Shown in pieces: positions 44,465 through 52,981 of a stretch of 64,000 bases of DNA. A program made the translations under genes and the position numbers. Source of the DNA: Candidatus Sulfuricurvum sp. RIFRC-1. Lineage in GTDB: Bacteria; Campylobacterota; Campylobacteria; Campylobacterales; Sulfurimonadaceae. Position 1 is the first letter of the stretch, and the number at the start of each line of letters is the position of its first letter. Location: positions 682,001-746,000 of the forward strand of contig NC_020505.1 in the NCBI RefSeq assembly GCF_000310245.1. The letters are read 5' to 3'. The notes below the pieces were generated by a model. The model was not told the DNA's origin, made no database searches, and saw only the letters and a list, made by a program, of their open reading frames with translations.

Positions 44465-44550
44465 TACTCTACTCTCTAAAAAAGTTAATTTTTATTATTT
44501 TAATATGATCAATAGTTTAAAGTGCTTAAAGTATGAAATTCAACCAAAAT

Positions 44551-44610
44551 AAGTATTTTGCTTAACTTACTATAAAATACTTGACAACAATAATGCATTT
44601 AATATATACT
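44551..44610 (+). promoter_or_regulatory. TetR operon promoter with inverted repeat
   Basis: TTGACA (44581-44586) and TATACT (44605-44610) form a good sigma-70 promoter with an 18-bp spacer. AAGTATTTT (44551-44559) and AAAATACTT (44574-44582) form a perfect 9-bp inverted repeat around 14 bases; the right arm overlaps the -35. This is a plausible autoregulatory operator for the TetR protein encoded 24 bp downstream, after a GAGGAGG SD. Confidence 0.6.
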
Positions 44611-44634
44611 ACGTTAAATTAATGAGGAGGCGAT

Positions 44635-45372
44635 ATGAAAATCTCTCAGGAAAATAAAGAAATCACCAAAATGAAAATTTTGGCGGCAGGTGTTGAACTG
44701 ATCATCGAAAAAGGATTCAAAGATGCTTCGATGCGTGAAATTGCGCAGCGTGCCGGAGTCAGTAATCCGACGATCTATAACTATTTCCCTACTAAAGAGC
44801 AGATGCTCTACGCCTATATCGAGTGGAAGCATCAGCAAACACGCGAAATTTTGGGAACTATCGAGGGGTTTGAGAACTATACGTTACGTGAACAGCTTCA
44901 AACACTGATCGAAACGGAACTCGAACTCTATCTCGAAGATCGTGAATTTATTCTCCAAATCTCAGAGATGGTATTTCACTCCTCTTCACTCAAACTCGAT
45001 TCGCTTTATGCGACCAATCGCCTCTTCGTTGATACTGCCGCTGAGATGATTTCTATCGCCATCGAAGCGGGTGAGATCGAGAAGCCTCCGTTTGAAGAGT
45101 ATCTGCCAAAGCTGTTTTGGGATTATTTTGTCGTGGTAGTGGCGTACTGGGTCAAAGATGAAAGTAAATCGTTCGAAAACACTACCCAGTTTATTGACCA
45201 CTCGATGGGGGTGATCGAGGCAATTTTAAATTCGAGTTTGCTAAACAAGGCTTCGGATTTAGGGATGTTTTTGTTTAAAAACCATCTTCTCTCCGCTTTG
45301 ACACGTTTGTCGACACAGCCAAGCCGTATGGGGAAAATCAAACGCAAGCTGGGGGAGGTTTTCCGTGGATAA
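44635..45372 (+). CDS. TetR/AcrR-family transcriptional regulator
   Basis: A 245-residue regulator, somewhat longer than average. The N-terminal helix-turn-helix is clear (ILAAGVELIIEKGFKDASMR, then IAQRAGVSNPTIYNYFPTKEQML). The C-terminal ligand domain is family-specific. It overlaps the following ABC1-kinase gene by 8 bp. An excellent SD (GAGGAGG) precedes it. It probably represses its own operon through the inverted repeat at 44551. The ligand is unknown. Confidence 0.92.
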   Translation: MKISQENKEITKMKILAAGVELIIEKGFKDASMREIAQRAGVSNPTIYNYFPTKEQMLYAYIEWKHQQTREILGTIEGFENYTLREQLQTLIETELELYLEDREFILQISEMVFHSSSLKLDSLYATNRLFVDTAAEMISIAIEAGEIEKPPFEEYLPKLFWDYFVVVVAYWVKDESKSFENTTQFIDHSMGVIEAILNSSLLNKASDLGMFLFKNHLLSALTRLSTQPSRMGKIKRKLGEVFRG

Positions 45373-46693
45373 GTCGATCCCGCTCAGTACTATCGCACGT
45401 GGCAAAGTGATCGGTAAGACGTTGATAAAAATCGGGGCGAACCATACGAAAGGATCAATCCGAAAAATGCTCGCCTCTAACCATACCCACCAATCGATTC
45501 ACGAGCAAACTCACGAAGATACGGCGAAGATTATCATCGAAGCATTGGGGGAACTCAAAGGGGTATCGGTCAAAATCGCTCAGCAGGTGATGTTGGCACT
45601 GCCGTTTTTACCGCAGAGTTATCAGGGTGAGATTAGCAAATCGTTTAATGCCATTCCTCCGATTAACCGTGCTTTGATCCGTAAAATCGTGAAACAAGAA
45701 CTGGAACGTTACCCCGAAGAGGTGTTTGAGCGCTTTGAATCGACACCGTTTGGGAGTGCCAGTTTGGGGCAGGTGCATAAAGGGGAATATTGGGGCAAAA
45801 CGGTAGCGCTCAAGGTGCAATATCCCGGTATTGCCACGACGATTACTACTGATATGGGGATGGTTAAATTTATGTTGCAACGTTTTGCTAAAGGGCAAAA
45901 TGTCGATCATTTGATCGAAGAGATTAATCAACGCCTTTTTGAGGAAGTGGATTACACGTATGAAGCGAAAAACCTTATGTTCTTTAGAAACAATCTCGTC
46001 CATCCCAATATCGTGATACCGGAGTTTTATCCTGAGCTTTCCACTTCCAAACTGTTGGGATGTTCGTATGTTCAGGGGCAGACGTTCGGTGAATTTTTAC
46101 AATCAAATCCGACCCAAGAGGAGCGTAACCATTACGCTCAAATCTTGTTCGACACATTTTTTATCTCGTTGTATCGTCTCAAAGCGATCCATGCCGACCC
46201 CAATCCGGGTAATTTTATCTTTATGGAAAATGCTCAACTGGGGTTGATCGATTTTGGGTGTATCAAATACGTCGATGAGACTTTTTTGGTACGGTACAAC
46301 GCTCTTCACCTCTCATTGATTGATGGGGTGGAGGAGGATACGATCGTCCGTCAATACGCGGAACTAAAAATGATCGATTTTGGCGATGTGGAGACCATGC
46401 GAAATTTTTACCGCGAGATTATCCAGCCGCTTGATTCGATCTATATTGGGGTTCTTAGAGGAGAGCGTTACGATTTCGGTACAAGCTACAGTTTTTCTAA
46501 AAAAGGGTTTGAGACTATCTTGGAAGTACAGAAAAAACAGACCCATTCGGTGCACAAATTTAACCAAGAGTATCTCTTTTTGAATCGTACATTGTTGGGA
46601 TACTACACGATATTTGAGCAGCTAGGTGCGCAGATCGATACTCGATCGGCTAAAACACTCATGAGAGCGTTTCAAGGAGAAAATCATGGCTAA
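45365..46693 (+). CDS. ABC1/UbiB-family atypical kinase
   Basis: A 442-residue protein of the UbiB/ABC1/ADCK family. It has the family-specific motif LGELKGVSVKIAQQVML (KxGQ-like; here KIAQQ), A-rich-loop region FGSASLGQVHKGEYWGKTVA, catalytic-lysine strand VALKVQYPG, HADPNPGNFIF (catalytic loop) and IDFGC (DFG). Known members support ubiquinone or lipid metabolism by ATPase activity. Campylobacterota use menaquinone, so the role here is open; the TetR/DUF4173 context suggests an envelope-lipid function. Start GTG 45365. Confidence 0.88.
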   Translation: MDKSIPLSTIARGKVIGKTLIKIGANHTKGSIRKMLASNHTHQSIHEQTHEDTAKIIIEALGELKGVSVKIAQQVMLALPFLPQSYQGEISKSFNAIPPINRALIRKIVKQELERYPEEVFERFESTPFGSASLGQVHKGEYWGKTVALKVQYPGIATTITTDMGMVKFMLQRFAKGQNVDHLIEEINQRLFEEVDYTYEAKNLMFFRNNLVHPNIVIPEFYPELSTSKLLGCSYVQGQTFGEFLQSNPTQEERNHYAQILFDTFFISLYRLKAIHADPNPGNFIFMENAQLGLIDFGCIKYVDETFLVRYNALHLSLIDGVEEDTIVRQYAELKMIDFGDVETMRNFYREIIQPLDSIYIGVLRGERYDFGTSYSFSKKGFETILEVQKKQTHSVHKFNQEYLFLNRTLLGYYTIFEQLGAQIDTRSAKTLMRAFQGENHG

Positions 46694-48179
46694 TTTAACA
46701 GAAGAGATTCGTACGGTAGATTTAGAGGGGAACCGTTTTGCAAATGGATGGTTTAGTGTGACGTTGATCGGGGTGAGTTTGGCACTCGCGCTGTTTCAAT
46801 CGTTTTTTGTCCCGAAAAATGCGGTCGGGTTGGGGAATATCCTCTTTTTTCTGATTGCGATGATTCCGATGCTATATTTGGCTTTGAGTGCACAAGTGAT
46901 TAACCGCTATACGCTTTGGGTACTTCCATTTGTGACGGTATGGATCGCCGATGTGTTTATTTATAACAACACCTTGACACAAGCTTATCTCCCCGCGATT
47001 ATCGTCTCGGCGATTCTCATTGTCTATCTCACGAGCATGCACAAAGTTGATCATTTGTATCAAACACTGATTCCGAGGCTATTGGTTGCGTTTTCGCCGT
47101 GGAAATATTTCAGAGCGTTTTTTTCTAATCTGTTCGCACTCAATCCGAACTATTCGATCTATAAGCGGATATTCAAAGGGGTGCTTGTCACCGTACCGTT
47201 TATTGCATTATTTTTGGCATTATTCATGAACGCCGATACCAAATTCAACAGCGCCGTAAATCGAATTATCGAACTCTTCGCGATTCCGAAAATCGATCAG
47301 ATGATATCGGTACCGCTTTATTTTTTCCTCTTTTTAGGGGTCTATCTCTACAGCTATCTCAACCGTGCGCAACGCCCTAGTAATGATGAGGCAAAAGCGT
47401 ATGATAAAGTGATAGTGGGGATTTTTTTAGGGGGACTTAATACCCTTTTTGCCGCCTTTTTGGCTTTTCAGATTGCCTATCTCTTCGGAGGGGAAGCGTA
47501 CATTACCCAATCGGGGATCGCACCTGCTCAGTTTGCCCGCGAAGGGTTCTTTCAACTCGCATGGGTCATTGGTCTGGTCGTCGTTATCTTTTTGGGGATG
47601 ATGCGCCGTTATAAAGGGGAGATGAGTATCCAAATCCTGATGGGGCTGTTTATGGCACAAACGGTCGTCATGGGGATTGCGTCGCTCAAAAAGATGCACC
47701 TGTATCAGACATTGATGGGGATGACGACACTGCGCTACTATGTGGAATGGTTTGAGTATTTTCTGATTGCGGTATTGGTCGTGGGGATCGTCCTCATGAT
47801 TATCCGCCAATCGTATCACGTCATTTTGAGCACCGTCACCGCTATGGGATTGATCGCGTTTACACTTGTCGCTTCGCTTAATGTCGATTATATGATTGCA
47901 TCGCACAATGTTGCGAAGTTCAAAGATAAACCTGAAAAACTCGATATAGCGATGCTCTCAACGCTCTCAATCGATGCTCTTCCGGCATTGAAACAGACTC
48001 CCGTGATGTTGAGCGTCAATTTTTCAAAAGGGAGCTGTAACTCTGCCATGCAATATCATTACGGTAGATGTGAACTGATCCGCCAACATAGTGATAAACA
48101 ACTATTTTATATAACGCAACGCAAGACTGCTATCGTTGCAATCAATCCTACTGTAGAGGCTTCCAATGGACATTTTTGA
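46686..48179 (+). CDS. Multi-pass membrane protein, DUF4173-like
   Basis: A 497-residue inner-membrane protein with about eleven hydrophobic segments and a small C-terminal soluble tail of about 70 residues. The sequence resembles the DUF4153/DUF4173 group (FKGVLVTVPFIALFLALFMNAD, RFFPYLYSYLNRAQRP-like loop). No function is assigned to this group. It overlaps the ABC1-kinase gene by 8 bp and the next gene by 14 bp, so all four genes from TetR on are one operon. Confidence 0.8.
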   Translation: MANLTEEIRTVDLEGNRFANGWFSVTLIGVSLALALFQSFFVPKNAVGLGNILFFLIAMIPMLYLALSAQVINRYTLWVLPFVTVWIADVFIYNNTLTQAYLPAIIVSAILIVYLTSMHKVDHLYQTLIPRLLVAFSPWKYFRAFFSNLFALNPNYSIYKRIFKGVLVTVPFIALFLALFMNADTKFNSAVNRIIELFAIPKIDQMISVPLYFFLFLGVYLYSYLNRAQRPSNDEAKAYDKVIVGIFLGGLNTLFAAFLAFQIAYLFGGEAYITQSGIAPAQFAREGFFQLAWVIGLVVVIFLGMMRRYKGEMSIQILMGLFMAQTVVMGIASLKKMHLYQTLMGMTTLRYYVEWFEYFLIAVLVVGIVLMIIRQSYHVILSTVTAMGLIAFTLVASLNVDYMIASHNVAKFKDKPEKLDIAMLSTLSIDALPALKQTPVMLSVNFSKGSCNSAMQYHYGRCELIRQHSDKQLFYITQRKTAIVAINPTVEASNGHF

Positions 48180-48528
48180 TTTTTATAAAACGTGTGGAAT
48201 CGATATGAGTTGCCATAACGGCGGTCAGTTTTATGCGCTAAAGCGTTCGGATGCACTGGAGATGGTAGAACTCTTGAGAGAAGAAGGGGTAACCATTCAC
48301 AGTATAGATGTATTGCATCGTAACATCAGCGGGTTATTCGATTATCGAAATGAGAGAGGGGATCGTATTTGCTGGGATTTTGACAGCGAAAATATCCCTG
48401 ATGGGGAGCGTTATGGCGTATCGAAGATGAGAATAGAAGCTTTGGAGTCAGAGAACGTCGCGTTTTTGTTTTCAGATGAGAAATCGTACAAAGCATGGAA
48501 AAAAAATCATCAAAGAATGAGTGCGTAA
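48166..48528 (+). CDS. Hypothetical protein, 120 residues
   Basis: A small acidic soluble protein (MDIFDFYKTCGIDMSCHNGG) with mixed alpha/beta character and a Trp-rich C-terminal end (KAWKKNHQR). I do not recognise a family. The gene starts inside the end of the DUF4173 gene and overlaps the VanZ-like gene, so it belongs to the same operon. No TM or signal peptide. Confidence 0.65.
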   Translation: MDIFDFYKTCGIDMSCHNGGQFYALKRSDALEMVELLREEGVTIHSIDVLHRNISGLFDYRNERGDRICWDFDSENIPDGERYGVSKMRIEALESENVAFLFSDEKSYKAWKKNHQRMSA

Positions 48529-48916
48529 ACCGATGGAAACAGGAGTAAAACCGAACCCTCTTAAACGGCTCCTCTATCCGGGGCTGTTTTTTCTTCTCCT
48601 ATTGGGGATAATCTATAAAGCCGATACGGCAAACTATAACTTCGCGTTTCATGTGGTGGGGATGATCCCCTACGGCGATAAAATTGCTCATGCCATCTTG
48701 TATGGGATCATGGTGTATTTGCTCAATTACGGGTTAAATGGGAAACGGTGGTTTAGGATAGAGATCGGGACGTTGCTTGTAATGAGCTTTGCGTTTGCCG
48801 AAGAGGTGAGTCAGCTCTATTTTCCAAGTCGCTCATTTGACTGGTTTGATCTTTTGGCGGATGCGGTTGGGATTTTTGCAGCGACGGTGGTTTATCGGTG
48901 GGGAAGGGGACATTAG
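48521..48916 (+). CDS. VanZ-like membrane protein
   Basis: A 131-residue protein with four hydrophobic helices. VanZ features are visible: GDKIAHAILYGIMVYLLN and FAEEVSQLYFPSRSFDWFDL followed by LADAVGIF, the conserved E-x-x-Q and D-x-x-D-x-x-G region. VanZ proteins are linked to glycopeptide tolerance and phospholipid handling but the reaction is unclear. I keep GTG 48521; ATG 48533 is possible. It follows the hypothetical gene with an overlap. Confidence 0.78.
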   Translation: MRKPMETGVKPNPLKRLLYPGLFFLLLLGIIYKADTANYNFAFHVVGMIPYGDKIAHAILYGIMVYLLNYGLNGKRWFRIEIGTLLVMSFAFAEEVSQLYFPSRSFDWFDLLADAVGIFAATVVYRWGRGH

Positions 48917-49387
48917 ATGTTAGAAGCTATCGGAGTTGTTTTTTTGATAGTATTGTTTTTTCTAGGATGTTTTTCACAATTGATCATTTATCCATTTTAT
49001 TGGAGTGTCATTTATGTGGATATAGTTTATTTATCGATTATCGCTTTTTTTGTTTTAATGATTTTTGGCTTCTATGTGTTAAAAAAATATTATCGTCTTA
49101 ATCGTTTATCTATTGCTTCATTGATCGGTGGAGGGATTATTTTTTTGGGATTTTCGGCATATATAGAAGCGTCGTTGTTTATTTGGAATGTAGCAAAAGA
49201 GAAACACCATACTAGTCTAACAGGTTTGCATATTAATTTGAGTAAATGGACTGACTTTTCATTATTTGATAGGGCAGATCATGGATGCACTCATGCGGAA
49301 ATTGAAATTGAAGATCAACGGTATTATTGGAGTTTTAAGAAGAGAGATTTTGTTAAAGCTGAAGATAATTTAATGCGCTGTGATTGA
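48917..49387 (+). CDS. Hypothetical membrane protein
   Basis: A 156-residue protein with three hydrophobic segments (about 5-25, 30-55, 68-92) and a soluble C-terminal third (HINLSKWTDFSLFDRADHGC). It begins immediately after the VanZ-like stop codon. The gene is AT-rich compared with its neighbours. Its 3' end overlaps the end of the convergent RsuA-type gene by 35 bp. I do not recognise it. Confidence 0.6.
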   Translation: MLEAIGVVFLIVLFFLGCFSQLIIYPFYWSVIYVDIVYLSIIAFFVLMIFGFYVLKKYYRLNRLSIASLIGGGIIFLGFSAYIEASLFIWNVAKEKHHTSLTGLHINLSKWTDFSLFDRADHGCTHAEIEIEDQRYYWSFKKRDFVKAEDNLMRCD

Positions 49388-50078
49388 GTACATAATACTC
49401 CCCAACCTCTAAATCCCCCAATCTCAAATCCCCAAAGCTAGAGCGGTGCAATGCAGTGACATGATTCCCCACTGCCGCAAACATTCGCCGTACCTGATGA
49501 TAGCGTCCTTCGGTGATCTCCAATGTAGCGTGTATATCGTCAATGATAGTGAGCTTCGCCGGAAGACAGGGGCTTTTTTCACCGTTGAGCATCAGTGTTC
49601 CCGAGGCGAAAATTTCTGCTTCATCCCCTTTTAACGGTCGATCGAGTGTCGCTTCGTAGAGTTTTGGGACGTGATGGCGCGGGGAGGTGAGGCGGTGGAG
49701 GAGTTGCCCGTCGTCGGTAAGGAGCAGTAGTCCACTCGTCTCTTTGTCGAGTCGCCCTATGGTGGAGATTTTGGGATCGCGCATTCTCCAACGCGGCGGG
49801 AGGAGATCATAAACGAGTTTTCCCTCACCATCATCGTGGGAGCAGATGAATCCTATAGGTTTGTGCATCAAAATCACCATCCCAGTAGGAGGATCGAGCG
49901 GCTCGTTTTCAAAGAGGATTTCGTTATGTGAGACTTTGGTATCACTTTTTAGGGGAAGATTTTCGGTGTGGGTGATGATACCCTCACGTAGAAGAGCGGC
50001 AACCTCTTTGCGCACGCAATAGCCCAATGAGCCGAGGAGTTTGTCCAGACGGACTTTAGAGGGCTTCGAGTTTTTCAT
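49353..50078 (-). CDS. RsuA-family 16S rRNA pseudouridine synthase
   Basis: A 241-residue enzyme. S4 RNA-binding domain at about 10-60 (RLDKLLGSLGYCVRKEVAAL), then the catalytic domain with GRLDKETSGLLLLTDDG (Asp of GRLD as nucleophile) and ITEGRYHQVRRMFAA. The RsuA group modifies single rRNA uridines; which one is not shown. The start ATG 50078 overlaps the end of the ABC-F gene by 23 bp; a longer reading to 50111 adds 11 residues. Confidence 0.9.
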   Translation of the reverse strand: MKNSKPSKVRLDKLLGSLGYCVRKEVAALLREGIITHTENLPLKSDTKVSHNEILFENEPLDPPTGMVILMHKPIGFICSHDDGEGKLVYDLLPPRWRMRDPKISTIGRLDKETSGLLLLTDDGQLLHRLTSPRHHVPKLYEATLDRPLKGDEAEIFASGTLMLNGEKSPCLPAKLTIIDDIHATLEITEGRYHQVRRMFAAVGNHVTALHRSSFGDLRLGDLEVGEYYVLNHSALNYLQL

Positions 50079-51888
50079 CGGTCTCTTTGGTGATCCGTTC
50101 AAAGTCATCACTGGCGATTTCGAGCCGCTCGAACAGCTCTTCGATCAGCTTCTCATCACTAGCAACCTGTTTGGAGAGTTCCATGAGTTTAGTGCTTTCT
50201 CCTTGATTGGAGTAGACGATCAGCTGTTCATGAGCCGTTTTCACCTTCTCCTCCAGAGTCATAATCGTATTCTCACAGTAATCGATCTCTTTTTTGAGAG
50301 GGTTCAGCAATCGGGAGCGCTCTTGGATCAGTTCGGCACGCTGCTGTTTTTGCTCTTTCTTATTGACATTCGCAGTCACTTTGACTGGTTTGGGAGCATC
50401 AGATATCTCTTCATCCCATCCGATCTTCTCCAAGAACTCATCGTATCCGCCATCGAAAAACTCTGCATTTCCCTCACGAAAGATGATAAGTTGATCGGCT
50501 AACTCACGCAATAGCATTTCGGAGTGGGTGACAATGACGACGGAACCCTCGAACCGTTTGAGTGCGTCACACAGTGAGTCAATGGACTGCATATCGAGGT
50601 GGTTGGTTGGCTCATCGAGGAAGAGGAGGTTGGCAGGGGTGGCGATGATTTTCCCCAGCATGACACGGCTGCGCTCTCCCCCTGAGAGGATAGATATTTT
50701 TTTATCGGCATCGTCGCCGCTGAACATCATGGTTCCGCAGATACCTCTAATACGGACATTTTGAAGCGTATTGTCGGCACTTTGGATCTCTTCAGTGATG
50801 GTGCGGTTTTTATCGAGGCGGTCGATGTTCGTTTGACCGAAGTGGGCGATGGCGGTGGAAGGGTGGGAAGTGATTTCACCGTTGGGCGTTAAAACCCCTG
50901 CGAGGGTGTTGAGGAGGGTTGATTTACCTTTACCGTTTTTCCCGATGATAGCGAGGCATTTTTTACTCTCCATATTAAATGAGAGATTATGGAAGAGGAG
51001 CTCATCGGCACTGTATCCGAAGGAGAGATCTTTCACCTGCATAATGATTTTGGCGGGGGTAGGTTTATACGAGAACGAAAAAGAGAGATCTTTTTCCCCT
51101 TCGAGTGATTCCATAACTCCCATCTTGTCCAGCTCTTTTTGTTTGGACTGTGCCATGACCGCCGTGGAAGCACGGGCTTTGTTTCGGGCAACAAAATCGA
51201 TAAGTTCTTCACGTTTTTTGTCGTGATTGATTTTAGTTTTGACGTAGAGCTCGTCTTCGCTCTCCATCATTTCATAATATTTATGGCTATTGCCTTTGAT
51301 TATAGAGACAGTTCTACGACGTAATCCCATCGTATGGGTACTGACCGAGTCCATAAAATCGCGATCATGGGTGATGAGGATCACTTCACCCTCAAAAGCT
51401 CGGATAAAGCTTGCCAGCCAGCGCAGAGAGACGATGTCGAGGTAGTTGGTCGGCTCATCGAGCAATAACAGATTGGGTTCGGTGACGAGGAGTTTGACGA
51501 GGTTGAGACGGATTTGATACCCCCCTGAAAAACTGAGCGGGTCTTTCTCCAAATCGTCTTGTGTAAATCCCAGACCGAAGAGGATTTTTTCGACCCGATA
51601 GACTTCGTGCTCCATATCCCCTGTGAGAACCGATGCACACTCTTCACGGACGGTTTTGTGGGTGAAGTGAAGATGTTGACGAAGGGTTCCGATGCGGTAG
51701 TTTTTCGGGATAATAATTTCTCCCGAATCATGAGGCTCTTCATCCAAAATGATTTTAAAGAGGGTCGATTTTCCGCTTCCGTTGCGTCCGACGAAACCGA
51801 CTTTATTCCCGGCGTTCAGTTTGAGGGATAAGTTCTCGAAGAGAACCCGGGTTCCGTAGCTTTTGGTGAGGTTGTTGATTTGAATCAT
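50056..51888 (-). CDS. ABC-F family ATPase
   Basis: A 610-residue tandem ATPase without membrane domains. First NBD: Walker A GRNGSGKSTL near 36, signature FSGGYQIRL. Linker with charged helices, second NBD: GKNGKGKSTLLN, signature LSGGERSRVML and LFLDEPTNHLDMQSI. A long coiled-coil C-terminal tail follows (about 500-610). ABC-F proteins bind the ribosome and relieve stalling; the tail type recalls Uup/YheS-like members. Ends overlapping the RsuA-type gene. Confidence 0.93.
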   Translation of the reverse strand: MIQINNLTKSYGTRVLFENLSLKLNAGNKVGFVGRNGSGKSTLFKIILDEEPHDSGEIIIPKNYRIGTLRQHLHFTHKTVREECASVLTGDMEHEVYRVEKILFGLGFTQDDLEKDPLSFSGGYQIRLNLVKLLVTEPNLLLLDEPTNYLDIVSLRWLASFIRAFEGEVILITHDRDFMDSVSTHTMGLRRRTVSIIKGNSHKYYEMMESEDELYVKTKINHDKKREELIDFVARNKARASTAVMAQSKQKELDKMGVMESLEGEKDLSFSFSYKPTPAKIIMQVKDLSFGYSADELLFHNLSFNMESKKCLAIIGKNGKGKSTLLNTLAGVLTPNGEITSHPSTAIAHFGQTNIDRLDKNRTITEEIQSADNTLQNVRIRGICGTMMFSGDDADKKISILSGGERSRVMLGKIIATPANLLFLDEPTNHLDMQSIDSLCDALKRFEGSVVIVTHSEMLLRELADQLIIFREGNAEFFDGGYDEFLEKIGWDEEISDAPKPVKVTANVNKKEQKQQRAELIQERSRLLNPLKKEIDYCENTIMTLEEKVKTAHEQLIVYSNQGESTKLMELSKQVASDEKLIEELFERLEIASDDFERITKETDEKLEAL

Positions 51889-51897
51889 ACGGTTGGG

Positions 51898-52974
51898 TTA
51901 CTCTTCTATTTTATGAGGAAGTTTTCCGGGCATGGCCTCTTTGTTTGCGAGCATGTCTTCCATTTGGCGTTTTACTTTGTCGTAGCGGAATTGCTCTTTG
52001 AATCCTTGAATCCGCCCGCCTGCGGCATTAGGATGTCCGCCGCCGCCGACCCATTCTCCCGCCATCATTGCCACATCGACTTTGTCATGACCGCGTAGAC
52101 TCATGGTGCCGCGTGTTCCAACATCGACAATAAAATCAAAATCGGGGAATTCAGTGAGAAAACCGTTTCCAATGATCGAGGTATTTCCCAGTCCGTAGCT
52201 TAAAAATCCTCTCCATCCTTTGTAATAGATGGTCATAGTCGAGCGTTTAGTTCCCAGCAGTGCAACAATGTGTTTCGTCGAGAGATTATCGAGGGTATTG
52301 TCCACACCGTCTTTGAAAAACTCTTTTTTCATTTTATGGAGTGCTTCGTCAAGGATGATGTTGGCATTGGGAAGATTGCGCATTGTGGCGGCATGTTCGA
52401 GCATGGCGAGTTTATATTCGCGATCTTCATCGGCGAACATGACGCGGCTGAGCTCTTTCGCATCACTGATGAGACGCATGCACACTTTGCCGTATTCAAA
52501 ATCTTCAATTTCATCTTGATGCCAGAGATCGACTGCATTAACGACTTTAACAAATGCTTCGAGCCATCCGCCGCTCTCAAGTCCGTAGTTCTCCATTGCA
52601 TATTCGTAGACGATTTTGGTCGCACAACGCTCGGTATCCAAAAAATACCACGGATATTGTGCCGCCGTATCTTTACCACTGCCGTGGTGATCGAGAAGGG
52701 TAATGGTAATGTTCCATCCGCCCTCATTGAGGCGATTGACCTCATTGTTAAGCCATCGTGCTTCATCGGGATAGAGGTTAAGGTCACTGATAAGGATAGT
52801 GGCACTTTGTTTGGCTTTTTTGATTCGCTCGATTATCTCTTCTAGACGATCCATGACTTCGGCACCGTAATTGGCATTAAAACTAATCATGGTGTGTTCA
52901 GTTTGGGCCATTACAAGCTGGCAGCTGTAGCCATCGAGGTCTATATGAGAGAGGTGATAAAACGTTTTTTGCAT
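51898..52974 (-). CDS. DHH-family phosphoesterase
   Basis: A 358-residue cytoplasmic enzyme. The metal-binding set is visible: HIDLDGYSC (His10, Asp12, Asp14), DLNLYPDE, and LDHHGSGKD (Asp95-His96-His97), then the DHHA1-type GGGHPNAAGGRI near 320. Members hydrolyse oligoribonucleotides, cyclic dinucleotides or pAp; the group resembles NrnB-type proteins. It begins 7 bp after the flhA stop, with an AGGATA SD, so it is in the flhA operon. Confidence 0.87.
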   Translation of the reverse strand: MQKTFYHLSHIDLDGYSCQLVMAQTEHTMISFNANYGAEVMDRLEEIIERIKKAKQSATILISDLNLYPDEARWLNNEVNRLNEGGWNITITLLDHHGSGKDTAAQYPWYFLDTERCATKIVYEYAMENYGLESGGWLEAFVKVVNAVDLWHQDEIEDFEYGKVCMRLISDAKELSRVMFADEDREYKLAMLEHAATMRNLPNANIILDEALHKMKKEFFKDGVDNTLDNLSTKHIVALLGTKRSTMTIYYKGWRGFLSYGLGNTSIIGNGFLTEFPDFDFIVDVGTRGTMSLRGHDKVDVAMMAGEWVGGGGHPNAAGGRIQGFKEQFRYDKVKRQMEDMLANKEAMPGKLPHKIEE

Positions 52975-52981
52975 GAATATC

